DNA of 64,000 nucleotides from Stappia sp. 28M-7 (lineage in GTDB: Bacteria > Pseudomonadota > Alphaproteobacteria > Rhizobiales > Stappiaceae): contig NZ_JACMIA010000001.1 of the NCBI RefSeq assembly GCF_014252955.1, positions 1 through 64,000 on the forward strand, written 5' to 3'. The notes under the pieces were generated by a model. It ran no database searches and was not told the origin of the DNA. It worked only from the letters and a program-made list of their open reading frames with translations. A program made the translations under genes and the position numbers. This document shows, in pieces, positions 56,624 through 64,000 of this stretch; within the stretch, counting starts at the first letter, position 1; every line of letters starts with the position of its first letter.

Positions 56624-56838
56624 TGCGCGCCCGTCCCCTGGTTGCCGCGATGAGGAGACTACAGGCCCCTGGCCAACGAAGGAAACTGAAGGGATTTCAG
56701 GCGAGGGGGAGCATTTCTCACGACCTTCCGGCTGCTGTGCTTTGGCGCGAAGTGTCCCTCATCCGTCCTGCCTGCGCATTTCGCCCTTTCAGGGCGGCGC
56801 TATCCTGCGGATACTGTCGTTGTCAGGAGATACGGAAA
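56624..56838. promoter_or_regulatory. Divergent promoter region with small palindromes
   Basis: The 215-base gap between the hydrolase and isochorismatase genes contains CGCCCT/AGGGCG (56782-56796) and TATCC-TGC-GGATA (56801-56813), the latter about 25 bases before the isochorismatase start and a possible operator. Nothing else is recognised. Confidence 0.4.
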
Positions 56839-57405
56839 ATGTCCGCAGATACCGCTCTCATCGTCGTCGATGCCCAGGAGTCCTTTCGCCACCGGTCCTA
56901 CTTCCGCGAAGACGGGCTCGGCCTCTATCTGGAGCGCCAGCAGGCGCTGATCGACGGCGCCGCCGCCGCCGGCATCCCGATGGTGCAGGTCTTCCATGTG
57001 GAAGAGACCGGCCCGTTCTCGGAAGGCTCCGGCTTCGTCGTGCCGCTGTCCCCGCTGCGCCTTACCGCCGATGCGGTCTTCCGCAAGCGGCGCCACAGCG
57101 CGCTGGTCGGCAGCGGCCTTGATGTCTGGCTGACCGAGCGCGGCATCCGCCGGCTGATCGTCTCGGGCATCCGCACCGAGCAGTGCTGCGAGACCACCAC
57201 GCGCCATGCCTCGGATCTCGGATACGAGGTCGATTTCGTCGGCGAGGCGACGCTGACCTTCCCGATGGTCGATGCGGCGGGGCGCGAGTGGAGCGCCGCC
57301 GAAATCCGCGCCCGCAGCGAGCTGGTGCTTGCCGGCCGCTTCGCCCGCATCGCCACGGTGGAGGAGGCGCTGGCTGCCGCCACGGCGGGCCGGCTCGCCG
57401 CATGA
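56839..57405 (+). CDS. Isochorismatase-family cysteine hydrolase
   Basis: A 188-residue hydrolase. The catalytic triad is visible as Asp11 (IVVDAQESF), a Lys in FRKRRHSAL near residue 83, and Cys116 in GIRTEQCCETTTRHASD. Relatives include nicotinamidases, isochorismatases and other amidases. AGGAGA precedes the ATG. It overlaps the AraC gene downstream by four bases, a pairing common in this family, where the regulator senses a ligand related to the substrate. Confidence 0.9.
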   Translation: MSADTALIVVDAQESFRHRSYFREDGLGLYLERQQALIDGAAAAGIPMVQVFHVEETGPFSEGSGFVVPLSPLRLTADAVFRKRRHSALVGSGLDVWLTERGIRRLIVSGIRTEQCCETTTRHASDLGYEVDFVGEATLTFPMVDAAGREWSAAEIRARSELVLAGRFARIATVEEALAAATAGRLAA

Positions 57406-58403
57406 ACGAGGCAGCGCGCGTGCGGACCATACCCGTCTTCGTCGTGGTTCCCCCGCGCGCGCTGCTGCTCGACATTGCCGGCCCGGTCGAGGTGCTGCGC
57501 AAGGCCAACATGGAGCAGGCGCAGCTGCGCTTCGACGTCGCCTATGTCGGCCCGGCAGCGGACGTTACCAGCTCCGTCGGCCTTGCCGTCACCGGCATCG
57601 CGCCGCTGCCCGATGCCTTGCCCGTCGGGGCTATGGTGGTGGTCTCGGGCGCGGCCGACAGGCCGCTGGGGAGCGAGACCGATACGCGCAAGGACGACGC
57701 GCCGCTGGAGGCGGAGATCGCCGGCTGGCTGCGCCGGGTGGTGCGCCCCGGCATCCGGCTGGTGACGATCTGTTCCGGCGCGCTGCTTGCCGCCCGTGCC
57801 GGCCTGCTGGAAGGCTGCGAATGCACCACCCATCACGCGGCGATCGAGGATCTGCGCCGCGCCGCGCCCACCGCGCGGGTGCGCGACAACCGCCTGTTCG
57901 TGGAGGACGGCGAGCGGCTGACCAGCGCCGGCATCACCGCCGGCATCGATCTGATGCTGGCCATCGTCGCGCGCGAGGCCGGCCACGACGTGGCGCTGGC
58001 GGTCGCGCGCTATCTCGTCGTCTATCTGCGGCGCGGCGGCGCCGACCCGCAGCTTTCGCCCTGGCTGGAAGGGCGCAACCATATCCATCCTGCCATCCAC
58101 CGGGTGCAGGACGCGGTCGCCGGCGATCCGGCCCGCGCCTGGACCGTCGCCGCGCTCGCCCGCCTTGCCGCCACCAGCCCGCGCAACCTCTCGCGCCTGT
58201 TCAACGAGCATACCGGGCTCAGCGTCACCGACTTCGTCAACCGCATGCGCATCGCGCTGGCGCGCGAGATGGTGCTCGGCTCGCGGCTCGACATGGAGGA
58301 GATCGCCGCGCGTGCCGGCTTTTCCTCCGCCCGCCAGTTCCGCCGCGCCTGGAACCGGCTGCATCCCGCCTCGCCGACCAGCCTGCGCGCTGCCGCCTCC
58401 TGA
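57402..58403 (+). CDS. AraC-family regulator with DJ-1/PfpI-like (GlxA-type) domain
   Basis: A 333-residue regulator. The N-terminal ~190 residues are a DJ-1/PfpI-like domain (VVPPRALLLDIAGPVEVLRKAN; VTICSGALLAARAGLLEGCECTTHHAAIEDL with the usual Cys). The C-terminal ~100 residues are the double HTH AraC domain (AATSPRNLSRLFNEHTG ... RAGFSSARQFRRAWNR). It is co-translated with the isochorismatase-like gene and probably activates it. Confidence 0.93.
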   Translation: MNEAARVRTIPVFVVVPPRALLLDIAGPVEVLRKANMEQAQLRFDVAYVGPAADVTSSVGLAVTGIAPLPDALPVGAMVVVSGAADRPLGSETDTRKDDAPLEAEIAGWLRRVVRPGIRLVTICSGALLAARAGLLEGCECTTHHAAIEDLRRAAPTARVRDNRLFVEDGERLTSAGITAGIDLMLAIVAREAGHDVALAVARYLVVYLRRGGADPQLSPWLEGRNHIHPAIHRVQDAVAGDPARAWTVAALARLAATSPRNLSRLFNEHTGLSVTDFVNRMRIALAREMVLGSRLDMEEIAARAGFSSARQFRRAWNRLHPASPTSLRAAAS

Positions 58404-58415
58404 GGGCGGAGCGGC

Positions 58416-59444
58416 TTAGAGCGCGTGCGGCCGCCCCTCGGCGATCTCCAGCGCCCTGAGCGCGAAGCGCTCGGCGAGCGGGGCCAGTTTCGCGGCCTCC
58501 GGATCGGAGGCATTGCCGAGCCGTGCCCGTTCGGCGATGCCGACGAAGATCACGGCGAAGCGGTAGAGCGCGAAGGCCTTGTGGAAGGGCAGGAGCGGGG
58601 GCGAGCCGGGGGCCGCCTGCATGTAGCAGGCGACGAACTCGTCCTCCTGTGGCAATTGCATCGCGGCAAGGTCGATGCCCAGCAGCCCGCCATATTCCTC
58701 AGGCGCGGTGTGCCAGGGCATGCAGCAGAAGCCGAGGTCGGCCAGCGGATGGCCGAGCGTCGACAGCTCCCAGTCGAGGATCGCCACCACCTTGGGTTCG
58801 CTTGGGTGGAACATCAGGTTGCCGAGCCGGAAATCGCCATGGCACAGCGACACGCGCCCGTCGTCCGCCGGCTGGTTGGCGCTCAGCCAGTCGAACAGCA
58901 CCTCGATGGCGGGGATGGGTGCCAGCTCCGACTGGCGATATTGCCGGTCCCATCGGCTGATCTGCCGCTCGAAATAGTTGCCCGGCTTGCCGTAGTCGCC
59001 AAGGCCGACCTCCTCCGGCACGATGGCGTGCATCGCCGCCATCGCCTCGGCCGCCGCCATCCAGATGGCGCGGCGCTCGCTTGCCGGGAGTTCCTGCAGC
59101 GAGGTGTCGGTGAAGACGCGCCCCTCGACCCGTTCCATCAGGTAGAACGGCGTGCCGATCACCTCGGCGTCCTCGCAATAGAGCACCGGCCTCGGCACCG
59201 GCACGCCGGTCGGCGCCAGCGCCTGCAGCACCCGATATTCCCGGTCGATGGCATGGGCCCCGCGCAGGATCGGCCCGCCCGGCTGCTTGCGCAGCACGTA
59301 GCGTTCGTGTCCCCGGTCCAGGAAGAAGGACGGGTTGGACTGGCCGCCGCCGATCCGCTCCAGCGTTGTCCCCGTTTCCGCGGGGCCGAGCTCGGCATCG
59401 AGCCGCGCGGCGAGCCTCCCCGTATCGAAGCCGGGTCCGCTCAT
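58416..59444 (-). CDS. APH-like phosphotransferase (ACAD10/LvaA-like)
   Basis: A 342-residue small-molecule kinase of the aminoglycoside phosphotransferase fold. The catalytic loop is CHGDFRLGNLMF near residue 205, and the metal loop is ILDWELSTLGHPLADLGF near 224. LERIGGGQSNPSFFL is the nucleotide loop near the start. Members next to acyl-CoA dehydrogenases phosphorylate the 4-hydroxyl of acyl-CoAs (LvaA, ACAD10/11 N-terminal part). ATGA overlap with the dehydrogenase gene upstream supports this role. Confidence 0.88.
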   Translation of the reverse strand: MSGPGFDTGRLAARLDAELGPAETGTTLERIGGGQSNPSFFLDRGHERYVLRKQPGGPILRGAHAIDREYRVLQALAPTGVPVPRPVLYCEDAEVIGTPFYLMERVEGRVFTDTSLQELPASERRAIWMAAAEAMAAMHAIVPEEVGLGDYGKPGNYFERQISRWDRQYRQSELAPIPAIEVLFDWLSANQPADDGRVSLCHGDFRLGNLMFHPSEPKVVAILDWELSTLGHPLADLGFCCMPWHTAPEEYGGLLGIDLAAMQLPQEDEFVACYMQAAPGSPPLLPFHKAFALYRFAVIFVGIAERARLGNASDPEAAKLAPLAERFALRALEIAEGRPHAL

Positions 59445-60658
59445 TCTCCGGTCTCCCAGCGCCAGGCGTCGCGCCCGTCCTTTTCCAGGTGCCGATAGAG
59501 CACCATCTTGTGCACCTCGTCGGCGCCGTCGACCAGCCGCGCCTGGCGGGCGTAGCGGTAGATCCATTCCAGCACGGTGTCCTTGGAATAGCCGCGCGCG
59601 CCGTTGATCTGGATCGCCGTGTCGGCCGCCTTGTGCAGCAGGTTGGCGACATGCACCTTGGCCATCGACACTTCCTTCTGGGCGTAGCCGCCCCGGTCGA
59701 TCTCCCAGGCGGCCTTCATCACCAGCATGCGGCCGATCTCGATCTGCATCGCCAGTTCGCCGAGCATCACCTGCACGCTTTCCCGGTCGGCCAGCCGCAC
59801 GCCGAAGCCCATCCGCTTGCTGGCGTATTCGCGGGCGATCTCGACGCAGCGCTTCGACAGGCCGAGCCAGCGCATGCAGTGGGTCAGGCGCGCCGGCCCG
59901 AGCCGCGTCTGTGTCGCCTTCAGGCCCCGTCCTTCGCCGATCAGCACGTTCTCCGCCGGGATGCGAAGCCCGTCGAAGCGCAGCTCGCAATGCCCGCCAT
60001 GCTCTTCCGGTCCCATGATCGGAATGCGCCGGATGATTTCCCAGCCCGGCTGGTCGCGGTGGAACAGGAAGGCGGTGTGGCCGGCGCGTGCATCGTCCGA
60101 GGTGCGGGCGATCAGCACGAAATGCGCCGCATCCTCCGCGCCGGTGATGAACCACTTGTGCCCGGTGACCACATAGTCGTCGCCCTCGCGCACGGCGCGG
60201 GTCTGCATCATGCCGGGGTCGGAGCCCCCGCCCGGATGCGGCTCGGTCATCACGAAGGCCGAGCGCACCTTGCCCTGCGCGATCGGCGCCAGCCACCGCT
60301 CCTTCTGCTCCGGCGTGCCGAGCGCTTCCAGCATCATCATGTTGCCGTCGTCGGGCGCGGCGGAGTTGAAGACGACCGGCCCGAAGATCGACCGGTTCAT
60401 CTCCTCGTAGCACACGGCCATCCCCATCTTGCCGACGCCGCGCCCGCCGTTCTCGCGCGACAGCTGCAGGCACCACAGGCCCTGCTCGCGGGCCTTGGAG
60501 CGCATCTTCGCCAGCACATCCGGGGCGATGTTCTCGTGCGCGTCGTAGGAGGCCGGATCGCTCTCCAGCGGGATCAGGTGCTCCTCGACGAAGGCGGCGA
60601 TCTCGGCGCGCAGGCCGGCGATCTCGGGGGAAAGGGTGAAATCCATGAATGCCCTCAC
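59441..60658 (-). CDS. Acyl-CoA dehydrogenase-family protein (ACAD11/LvaC-like)
   Basis: A 405-residue flavoprotein of the acyl-CoA dehydrogenase superfamily. The FAD/substrate motif VMTEPHPGGGSDPGMMQTRA is near residue 135, and INGARGYSKDTVLEWIYRYARQ near the end is typical of the ACAD10/11 branch. With the kinase downstream it may eliminate phosphate from a 4-phosphoacyl-CoA, as known for that branch, instead of or besides classical dehydrogenation. Overlaps the SDR gene by four bases. Confidence 0.9.
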   Translation of the reverse strand: MRAFMDFTLSPEIAGLRAEIAAFVEEHLIPLESDPASYDAHENIAPDVLAKMRSKAREQGLWCLQLSRENGGRGVGKMGMAVCYEEMNRSIFGPVVFNSAAPDDGNMMMLEALGTPEQKERWLAPIAQGKVRSAFVMTEPHPGGGSDPGMMQTRAVREGDDYVVTGHKWFITGAEDAAHFVLIARTSDDARAGHTAFLFHRDQPGWEIIRRIPIMGPEEHGGHCELRFDGLRIPAENVLIGEGRGLKATQTRLGPARLTHCMRWLGLSKRCVEIAREYASKRMGFGVRLADRESVQVMLGELAMQIEIGRMLVMKAAWEIDRGGYAQKEVSMAKVHVANLLHKAADTAIQINGARGYSKDTVLEWIYRYARQARLVDGADEVHKMVLYRHLEKDGRDAWRWETGE

Positions 60659-61401
60659 AATCCAGAAACCAGATGACCGCCGTCCACCGCAATGACCGAG
60701 CCCGTCATGTAGGCGGACCGGTCGCTGGCCAGCAGCAGCAGCGGTGCGTCGAGATCGCCCTGCGATCCCAGCCGCCGCTGCGGGATGCGGCCGATCAGCG
60801 CCTTGCCCGCCTCGGTGGCGAAGAATTCGGCATTGATCGGCGTCTCAATATAGCCCGGGCACAGCGCGTTGACGCGAATGCCGTAGCGCGCCCACTCCAG
60901 CGCCAGCGCCTTGGTCAGCTGTACCAGCCCTGCCTTGGAAGCGGTATAGGCGGCAAGATGGCCGGAGACGCGCAGGCCCAGGATCGAGGCGATGTTGACG
61001 ATGGAGCCGCCGCCCGCCTCGCGCATGCCAGCCGCCGCCGCCCGCGCCACCGCGAAGGCGCCGGTCAGGTTGGTGTCGATGACGCCGGCAAACTCCTCCG
61101 CCGTCATGGAAAGCGCGGCGCCCGCGCCGGAAACGCCCGCATTGTTGATAAGGATGTCGAAGGGCGCGCGCCCGGCGAACAGCGCCGCGACGCTGTCCGC
61201 GTCGGCGACATTCATCTCCGCCGCCTCGGCGTCGTGCCCCGCCTCGCGCAGGGCGGCGGCATTCGCCTCCACCTTGTCGAGACGCCGCGCCGCCAGCGTC
61301 ACGCTGGCGCCGGCCTCCGCCAGCACCTTGGCGAAATGCTCGCCGAGCCCGCTCGAGGCGCCGGTGACCAGCGCCCGCTTTCCGTCAAGCCGCAAGTCCA
61401 T
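60655..61401 (-). CDS. Short-chain dehydrogenase/reductase
   Basis: A 248-residue NAD(P)-dependent oxidoreductase with the TGASSGLGEHFA cofactor loop near residue 16, the NNAGV strand near 88, catalytic Ser in GGSIVNIASILG, and the YTASKAG motif (Tyr155/Lys159 region). It may oxidise or reduce a 3-hydroxyacyl-CoA or a related alcohol in the operon. The ATGA overlap with the acyl-CoA dehydrogenase gene shows tight coupling. Confidence 0.93.
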   Translation of the reverse strand: MDLRLDGKRALVTGASSGLGEHFAKVLAEAGASVTLAARRLDKVEANAAALREAGHDAEAAEMNVADADSVAALFAGRAPFDILINNAGVSGAGAALSMTAEEFAGVIDTNLTGAFAVARAAAAGMREAGGGSIVNIASILGLRVSGHLAAYTASKAGLVQLTKALALEWARYGIRVNALCPGYIETPINAEFFATEAGKALIGRIPQRRLGSQGDLDAPLLLLASDRSAYMTGSVIAVDGGHLVSGL

Positions 61402-61410
61402 GACCGCCCC

Positions 61411-63144
61411 TCACGCCTCGCCGCGCCGCTTGCGCTCGGCATCGTCCCAGGCAGTCAGCGCCTGGTAGTCGGGCACGAAGCCGAGGCCCTTGCGCGCGTC
61501 GGAGGAGACCGCGTCCTGCGACGTCACCACGTCGATCACCGCCGGCGCGTTGGCCAGCCCCCGGCGGATGGCGTCCGCCAGGTCGTCCGGGTTCTCCACC
61601 CGCTCGCCATGGGCGCCGAGCGCGCGGGCCATCGCCGCATAGTCGGAATGGCGCAGCACCGTGCCGACCACCCGGCCGCCGTAATTGTATTCCTGATCGT
61701 AGCGTTCAATGTTCCAGGCCGCGTTGTTGGAGACGATGACGACGATCTTCGCACCGTGCCGCACGGCGGTGTCGATCTCCATGGCGTTGATGCCGTAGGC
61801 GCCGTCGCCCGTTACGGTGATCACCTGCCGGTCCGGGCAGGCAAGGGCGGCTGCGACCGCGAAGGGCACGCCGACGCCCAGGCACCCGAAGGCGCCGGCA
61901 TCGAAATAGGTCGAGGCGGACAGCCCGACGCGGGCGAAGCTCAGGAGGTCGCCGCCGTCGGCAACGGCGATGTAGTTGGGCTCGGCCACGTCCTTCAGCA
62001 CCTCGAAGATCGCCATCGGATGGATCTTGCCGTCCTTGCCGGTGCGCGGTGCCGGGGTCTTGTCCCCGGCCTCGATCCGGGCGCGGTGCTTGGCGCGCAG
62101 GCCGTCCAGCCAGGCGCCGTCGCGGCTGCCCGCGTCATTGCCGAGCGCCTCGCTCAGCGCATCGAGCGCCAGATCCACCGAGGCGAGCAGCTCCGGATCG
62201 CCGCGCCGGTTGTCCAGCAGCTCGCCGTCCGTGTCGGCGATGCGGATGAAGCGGGCGTGCGGGAAGACCGCCGGAGAGCCGAAGCCGAGCTGGTAGTCGA
62301 GCTTGCGCCCCAGCGTGATGACGAGGTCGGCCTCGCTCATCGCCGCTGCGCGCACCGCGCCCACCACCGAGGGATGGTCGGCCGGCACCAGGCCGCGGCT
62401 TTCTTGCGTGTCGAGATAGAGCGCGTCGGCCGCATCGAGGAAGCGCACCAGCGCCGTGCCGGCATCGCGCGCGCCCCGGCCGCTGATCACCAGCGGGCGC
62501 CGCGCCGTGCGGATCGCCTCGGCGGCTTGCCTGATGCGGTCGGGATGCGGCACGAGCCGGCGCGGGGTGAGCGGGCGCAGCCAGTCGTCCGGCACCAGAT
62601 TGGCGGCGACGCGGGTGCGCAGCACGTCGGTCGGCACCTCGATATAGGCCGGTCCCGGCTCGCCGGCCGCGCCGAAGGCGCGTGCCATCGCCTCGTCCAG
62701 CTCGCGCAGCACCTGGTCGGCAACGCGCGCGGTGCGGGCGTAGCGGGTGACCGGGCGCAGGATGTCGACATGCGGGATGTCCTGCAGCGGGCCCATGTTG
62801 GCCTGCGGCCGCGAGGTGCAGCCGCCGATCAGCAGCACCGGCGTGCGGGCGAGCGAGGCATTGGCCATGCCGGTCACGCAATTGGTGACGCCGGGCCCGG
62901 CAGTGGCCATCGCCACGCCCAGTCCGCCGGTCAGCTCCGCATGGGCCTGTGCCATGTGGATGGCCGCGCCCTCGTCGCGCACGTCGATGATCTCGACGCC
63001 GCGCCGGCCGAGGTGATCCCAGATCGGCTGGATATGCCCGCCCTGCAGGCCGAAGACGCGGGTGACGCCGCGCCGTTGCAGCGCTTCCGCGATCCAGGCG
63101 GCGACGCTGTCCTCGTCGCGGTTGAGGTCCTGCTGCTCGCTCAT
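61411..63144 (-). CDS. Thiamine-diphosphate-dependent enzyme (acetolactate synthase-like)
   Basis: A 577-residue TPP enzyme with three domains. The catalytic Glu is Glu58 in [12 protein letters not shown], and the TPP/Mg motif [29 protein letters not shown] is near residue 445-475. The active-site segment [15 protein letters not shown] near residue 32 differs from true acetolactate synthase. A carboligase, decarboxylase or acyl-CoA lyase role is possible; the acyl-CoA neighbours hint at 2-hydroxyacyl-CoA lyase or a similar reaction, but this is inference. Confidence 0.88.
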   Translation of the reverse strand: MSEQQDLNRDEDSVAAWIAEALQRRGVTRVFGLQGGHIQPIWDHLGRRGVEIIDVRDEGAAIHMAQAHAELTGGLGVAMATAGPGVTNCVTGMANASLARTPVLLIGGCTSRPQANMGPLQDIPHVDILRPVTRYARTARVADQVLRELDEAMARAFGAAGEPGPAYIEVPTDVLRTRVAANLVPDDWLRPLTPRRLVPHPDRIRQAAEAIRTARRPLVISGRGARDAGTALVRFLDAADALYLDTQESRGLVPADHPSVVGAVRAAAMSEADLVITLGRKLDYQLGFGSPAVFPHARFIRIADTDGELLDNRRGDPELLASVDLALDALSEALGNDAGSRDGAWLDGLRAKHRARIEAGDKTPAPRTGKDGKIHPMAIFEVLKDVAEPNYIAVADGGDLLSFARVGLSASTYFDAGAFGCLGVGVPFAVAAALACPDRQVITVTGDGAYGINAMEIDTAVRHGAKIVVIVSNNAAWNIERYDQEYNYGGRVVGTVLRHSDYAAMARALGAHGERVENPDDLADAIRRGLANAPAVIDVVTSQDAVSSDARKGLGFVPDYQALTAWDDAERKRRGEA

Positions 63145-63185
63145 CGTCTCTCTCCCTGATCTTGTCGTGTCTTGTCGCGTGTCGC

Positions 63186-63206
63186 GCCGGCGCCTCCCGC
63201 GCCGGC
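63186..63206 (-). repeat. Short hairpin between ligase and TPP enzyme genes
   Basis: GCCGGCGC and GCGCCGGC flank a five-base loop, 42 bases upstream of the TPP-enzyme start. On the coding strand two TCTTGTCG-type repeats (63160-63177) lie between it and the start. It may pause transcription or tune translation in the 67-base gap. Confidence 0.4.
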
Positions 63207-63211
63207 TGCGG

Positions 63212-64000
63212 TCAGTTTCCGTCCCCGCTCAGCATGTCGCGCAGCACCCGGTGCAGGATCTTGCCGGTCGCCGTGCGCGGCATGTCGGCCTGGTCCAGCA
63301 CCACGATCTTGCGCGGGCGCTTGTAGCCGGCGAGCTTGCCGCGCGACCATTCGATGATCTCGTCCGGAGTGACGGCCGGGTCGCGCAGCACCACCGCGGC
63401 GGCGACGCGCTCGCCCCAGGTGTCGTCCGGGCAGCCGACCACGGCTACGTCGCTGATCGCCGGATGGCCGGCCAGCACCGCCTCCACCTCGGACGGATAG
63501 ACGTTCTCGCCGCCGGAAATGATCATGTTCTTCTTGCGGTCGATCAGGCGGATGTAGCCCTCGGTATCGCGCAAGGCCATGTCGCCGACCGACAGGTAAG
63601 GCCCGCGCAGCGCCTCGGCGGTCTTGTCCGGCAGGTTCCAGTAGCCGTCGAAGGCATAAGGCCCGCAGGAGAACAGCTCGCCCGGTTCGCCGTCCGGCAC
63701 CTCGTTGCCGTTCTCGTCGAGCAGGCGGATCGGCGCGGAGCCGACCACCTCGCGGCCGACCGTGCCGAGATGGTCGAACTGCTCGTTTGGGTGCAGCATG
63801 GTCACCCAGCCGGCCTCGGTCGAGCCGTAGAGCTCGAACAGCCCGGAATTGGGGAACATCTCCATCACCTGCCGCTTGGTCTCGGCGCGCGCCGGGGCGG
63901 AGGAGATCATCAGCTTCTCCACCCGCTCGAAGCCGGCGGTGCCGCGCTGGGCCGGCGGCACGTCCAGCATCAGCGAGAAGTGCGTCGGCACCAATGAGGT
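63212..64000 (-). CDS. AMP-dependent acyl-CoA synthetase, C-terminal part (cut by window end)
   Basis: The visible 262 residues are the C-terminal half of an acyl-CoA ligase whose start lies beyond the window; the frame stays open to the last base. The adenylate motif is [12 protein letters not shown], the hinge is [22 protein letters not shown], and the catalytic Lys is in [10 protein letters not shown] near the C-terminus. It activates a carboxylic acid to its CoA ester and is the first visible step of the acyl-CoA operon. Confidence 0.93.
   Translation of the reverse strand, partial: TSLVPTHFSLMLDVPPAQRGTAGFERVEKLMISSAPARAETKRQVMEMFPNSGLFELYGSTEAGWVTMLHPNEQFDHLGTVGREVVGSAPIRLLDENGNEVPDGEPGELFSCGPYAFDGYWNLPDKTAEALRGPYLSVGDMALRDTEGYIRLIDRKKNMIISGGENVYPSEVEAVLAGHPAISDVAVVGCPDDTWGERVAAAVVLRDPAVTPDEIIEWSRGKLAGYKRPRKIVVLDQADMPRTATGKILHRVLRDMLSGDGN

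Overview
The window is GC-rich DNA with tightly packed genes from an alphaproteobacterium, most likely a metabolically versatile member of the Hyphomicrobiales (Stappia-like); the family-level placement is inference. The clearest taxonomic evidence is a bioY-bioB pair next to a BioR-type GntR regulator, with three copies of the BioR box (TTATAGATAA/TTATCTATAA), a wiring known from Alphaproteobacteria. MocR-type PdxR regulation, a TRAP transporter and several ATG-A overlapping operons fit the same picture. No rRNA, tRNA, CRISPR array, insertion sequence or prophage gene is visible.

Layout. 0-9 kb: a secreted protein with three cysteine-rich C-terminal modules, an AraC regulator, a large type V autotransporter, a GNAT acetyltransferase, a broken azoreductase gene and a DMT transporter divergent from a LysR regulator. 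The secreted protein and the autotransporter carry the same ~58-bp element just upstream of their start codons. 10-16.7 kb: vitamin genes, namely pyridoxal kinase plus a glutamine amidotransferase divergent from pdxR, then bioB-bioY-bioR, then a LacI regulator. 16.8-25.6 kb: an operon probably repressed by that LacI protein, encoding an M20 peptidase, a peptide-type binding protein, an FAD oxidase, a DUF1028 protein and a complete DppBCDF-like ABC transporter. 25.8-30.2 kb: a von Willebrand A protein with two further envelope proteins of unknown role. 30.3-31.3 kb: a second AraC regulator.

31.4-44.3 kb: a catabolic island with a TRAP transporter and its FadR-type GntR regulator, RidA, an aspartate-type aminotransferase, hydantoinase/oxoprolinase B and A subunits, a ketoglutarate-semialdehyde-type dehydrogenase, KdgD and a second GntR regulator. 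The first GntR is tied to the TRAP and hydantoinase promoters by an identical 12-bp operator core. 44.4-51.9 kb: an aspartylglucosaminidase-like Ntn hydrolase, a class V aminotransferase and a second Dpp-type ABC transporter whose two ATPases are fused. 52-58.4 kb: LysE exporter, two cupins, a LysR regulator, a MocR regulator with a clear ACACTT operator, an RBBP9-like hydrolase, an isochorismatase-like hydrolase and a GlxA-type AraC regulator. 58.4-64 kb: an acyl-CoA operon (AMP-ligase cut by the window end, TPP enzyme, SDR, acyl-CoA dehydrogenase, APH-like kinase) whose kinase/dehydrogenase pair resembles a split ACAD10/11 or LvaA/LvaC 4-hydroxyacyl-CoA module.

Taken together the window is mostly uptake, breakdown and regulation of amino-acid or peptide derivatives, with vitamin B6 and biotin genes between. 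I do not see a defence or other obviously exotic system. The best candidates for something undescribed are the duplicated leader element, the LacI/DUF1028 peptide-type operon, the VWA envelope cluster and the GntR-TRAP-hydantoinase regulon.
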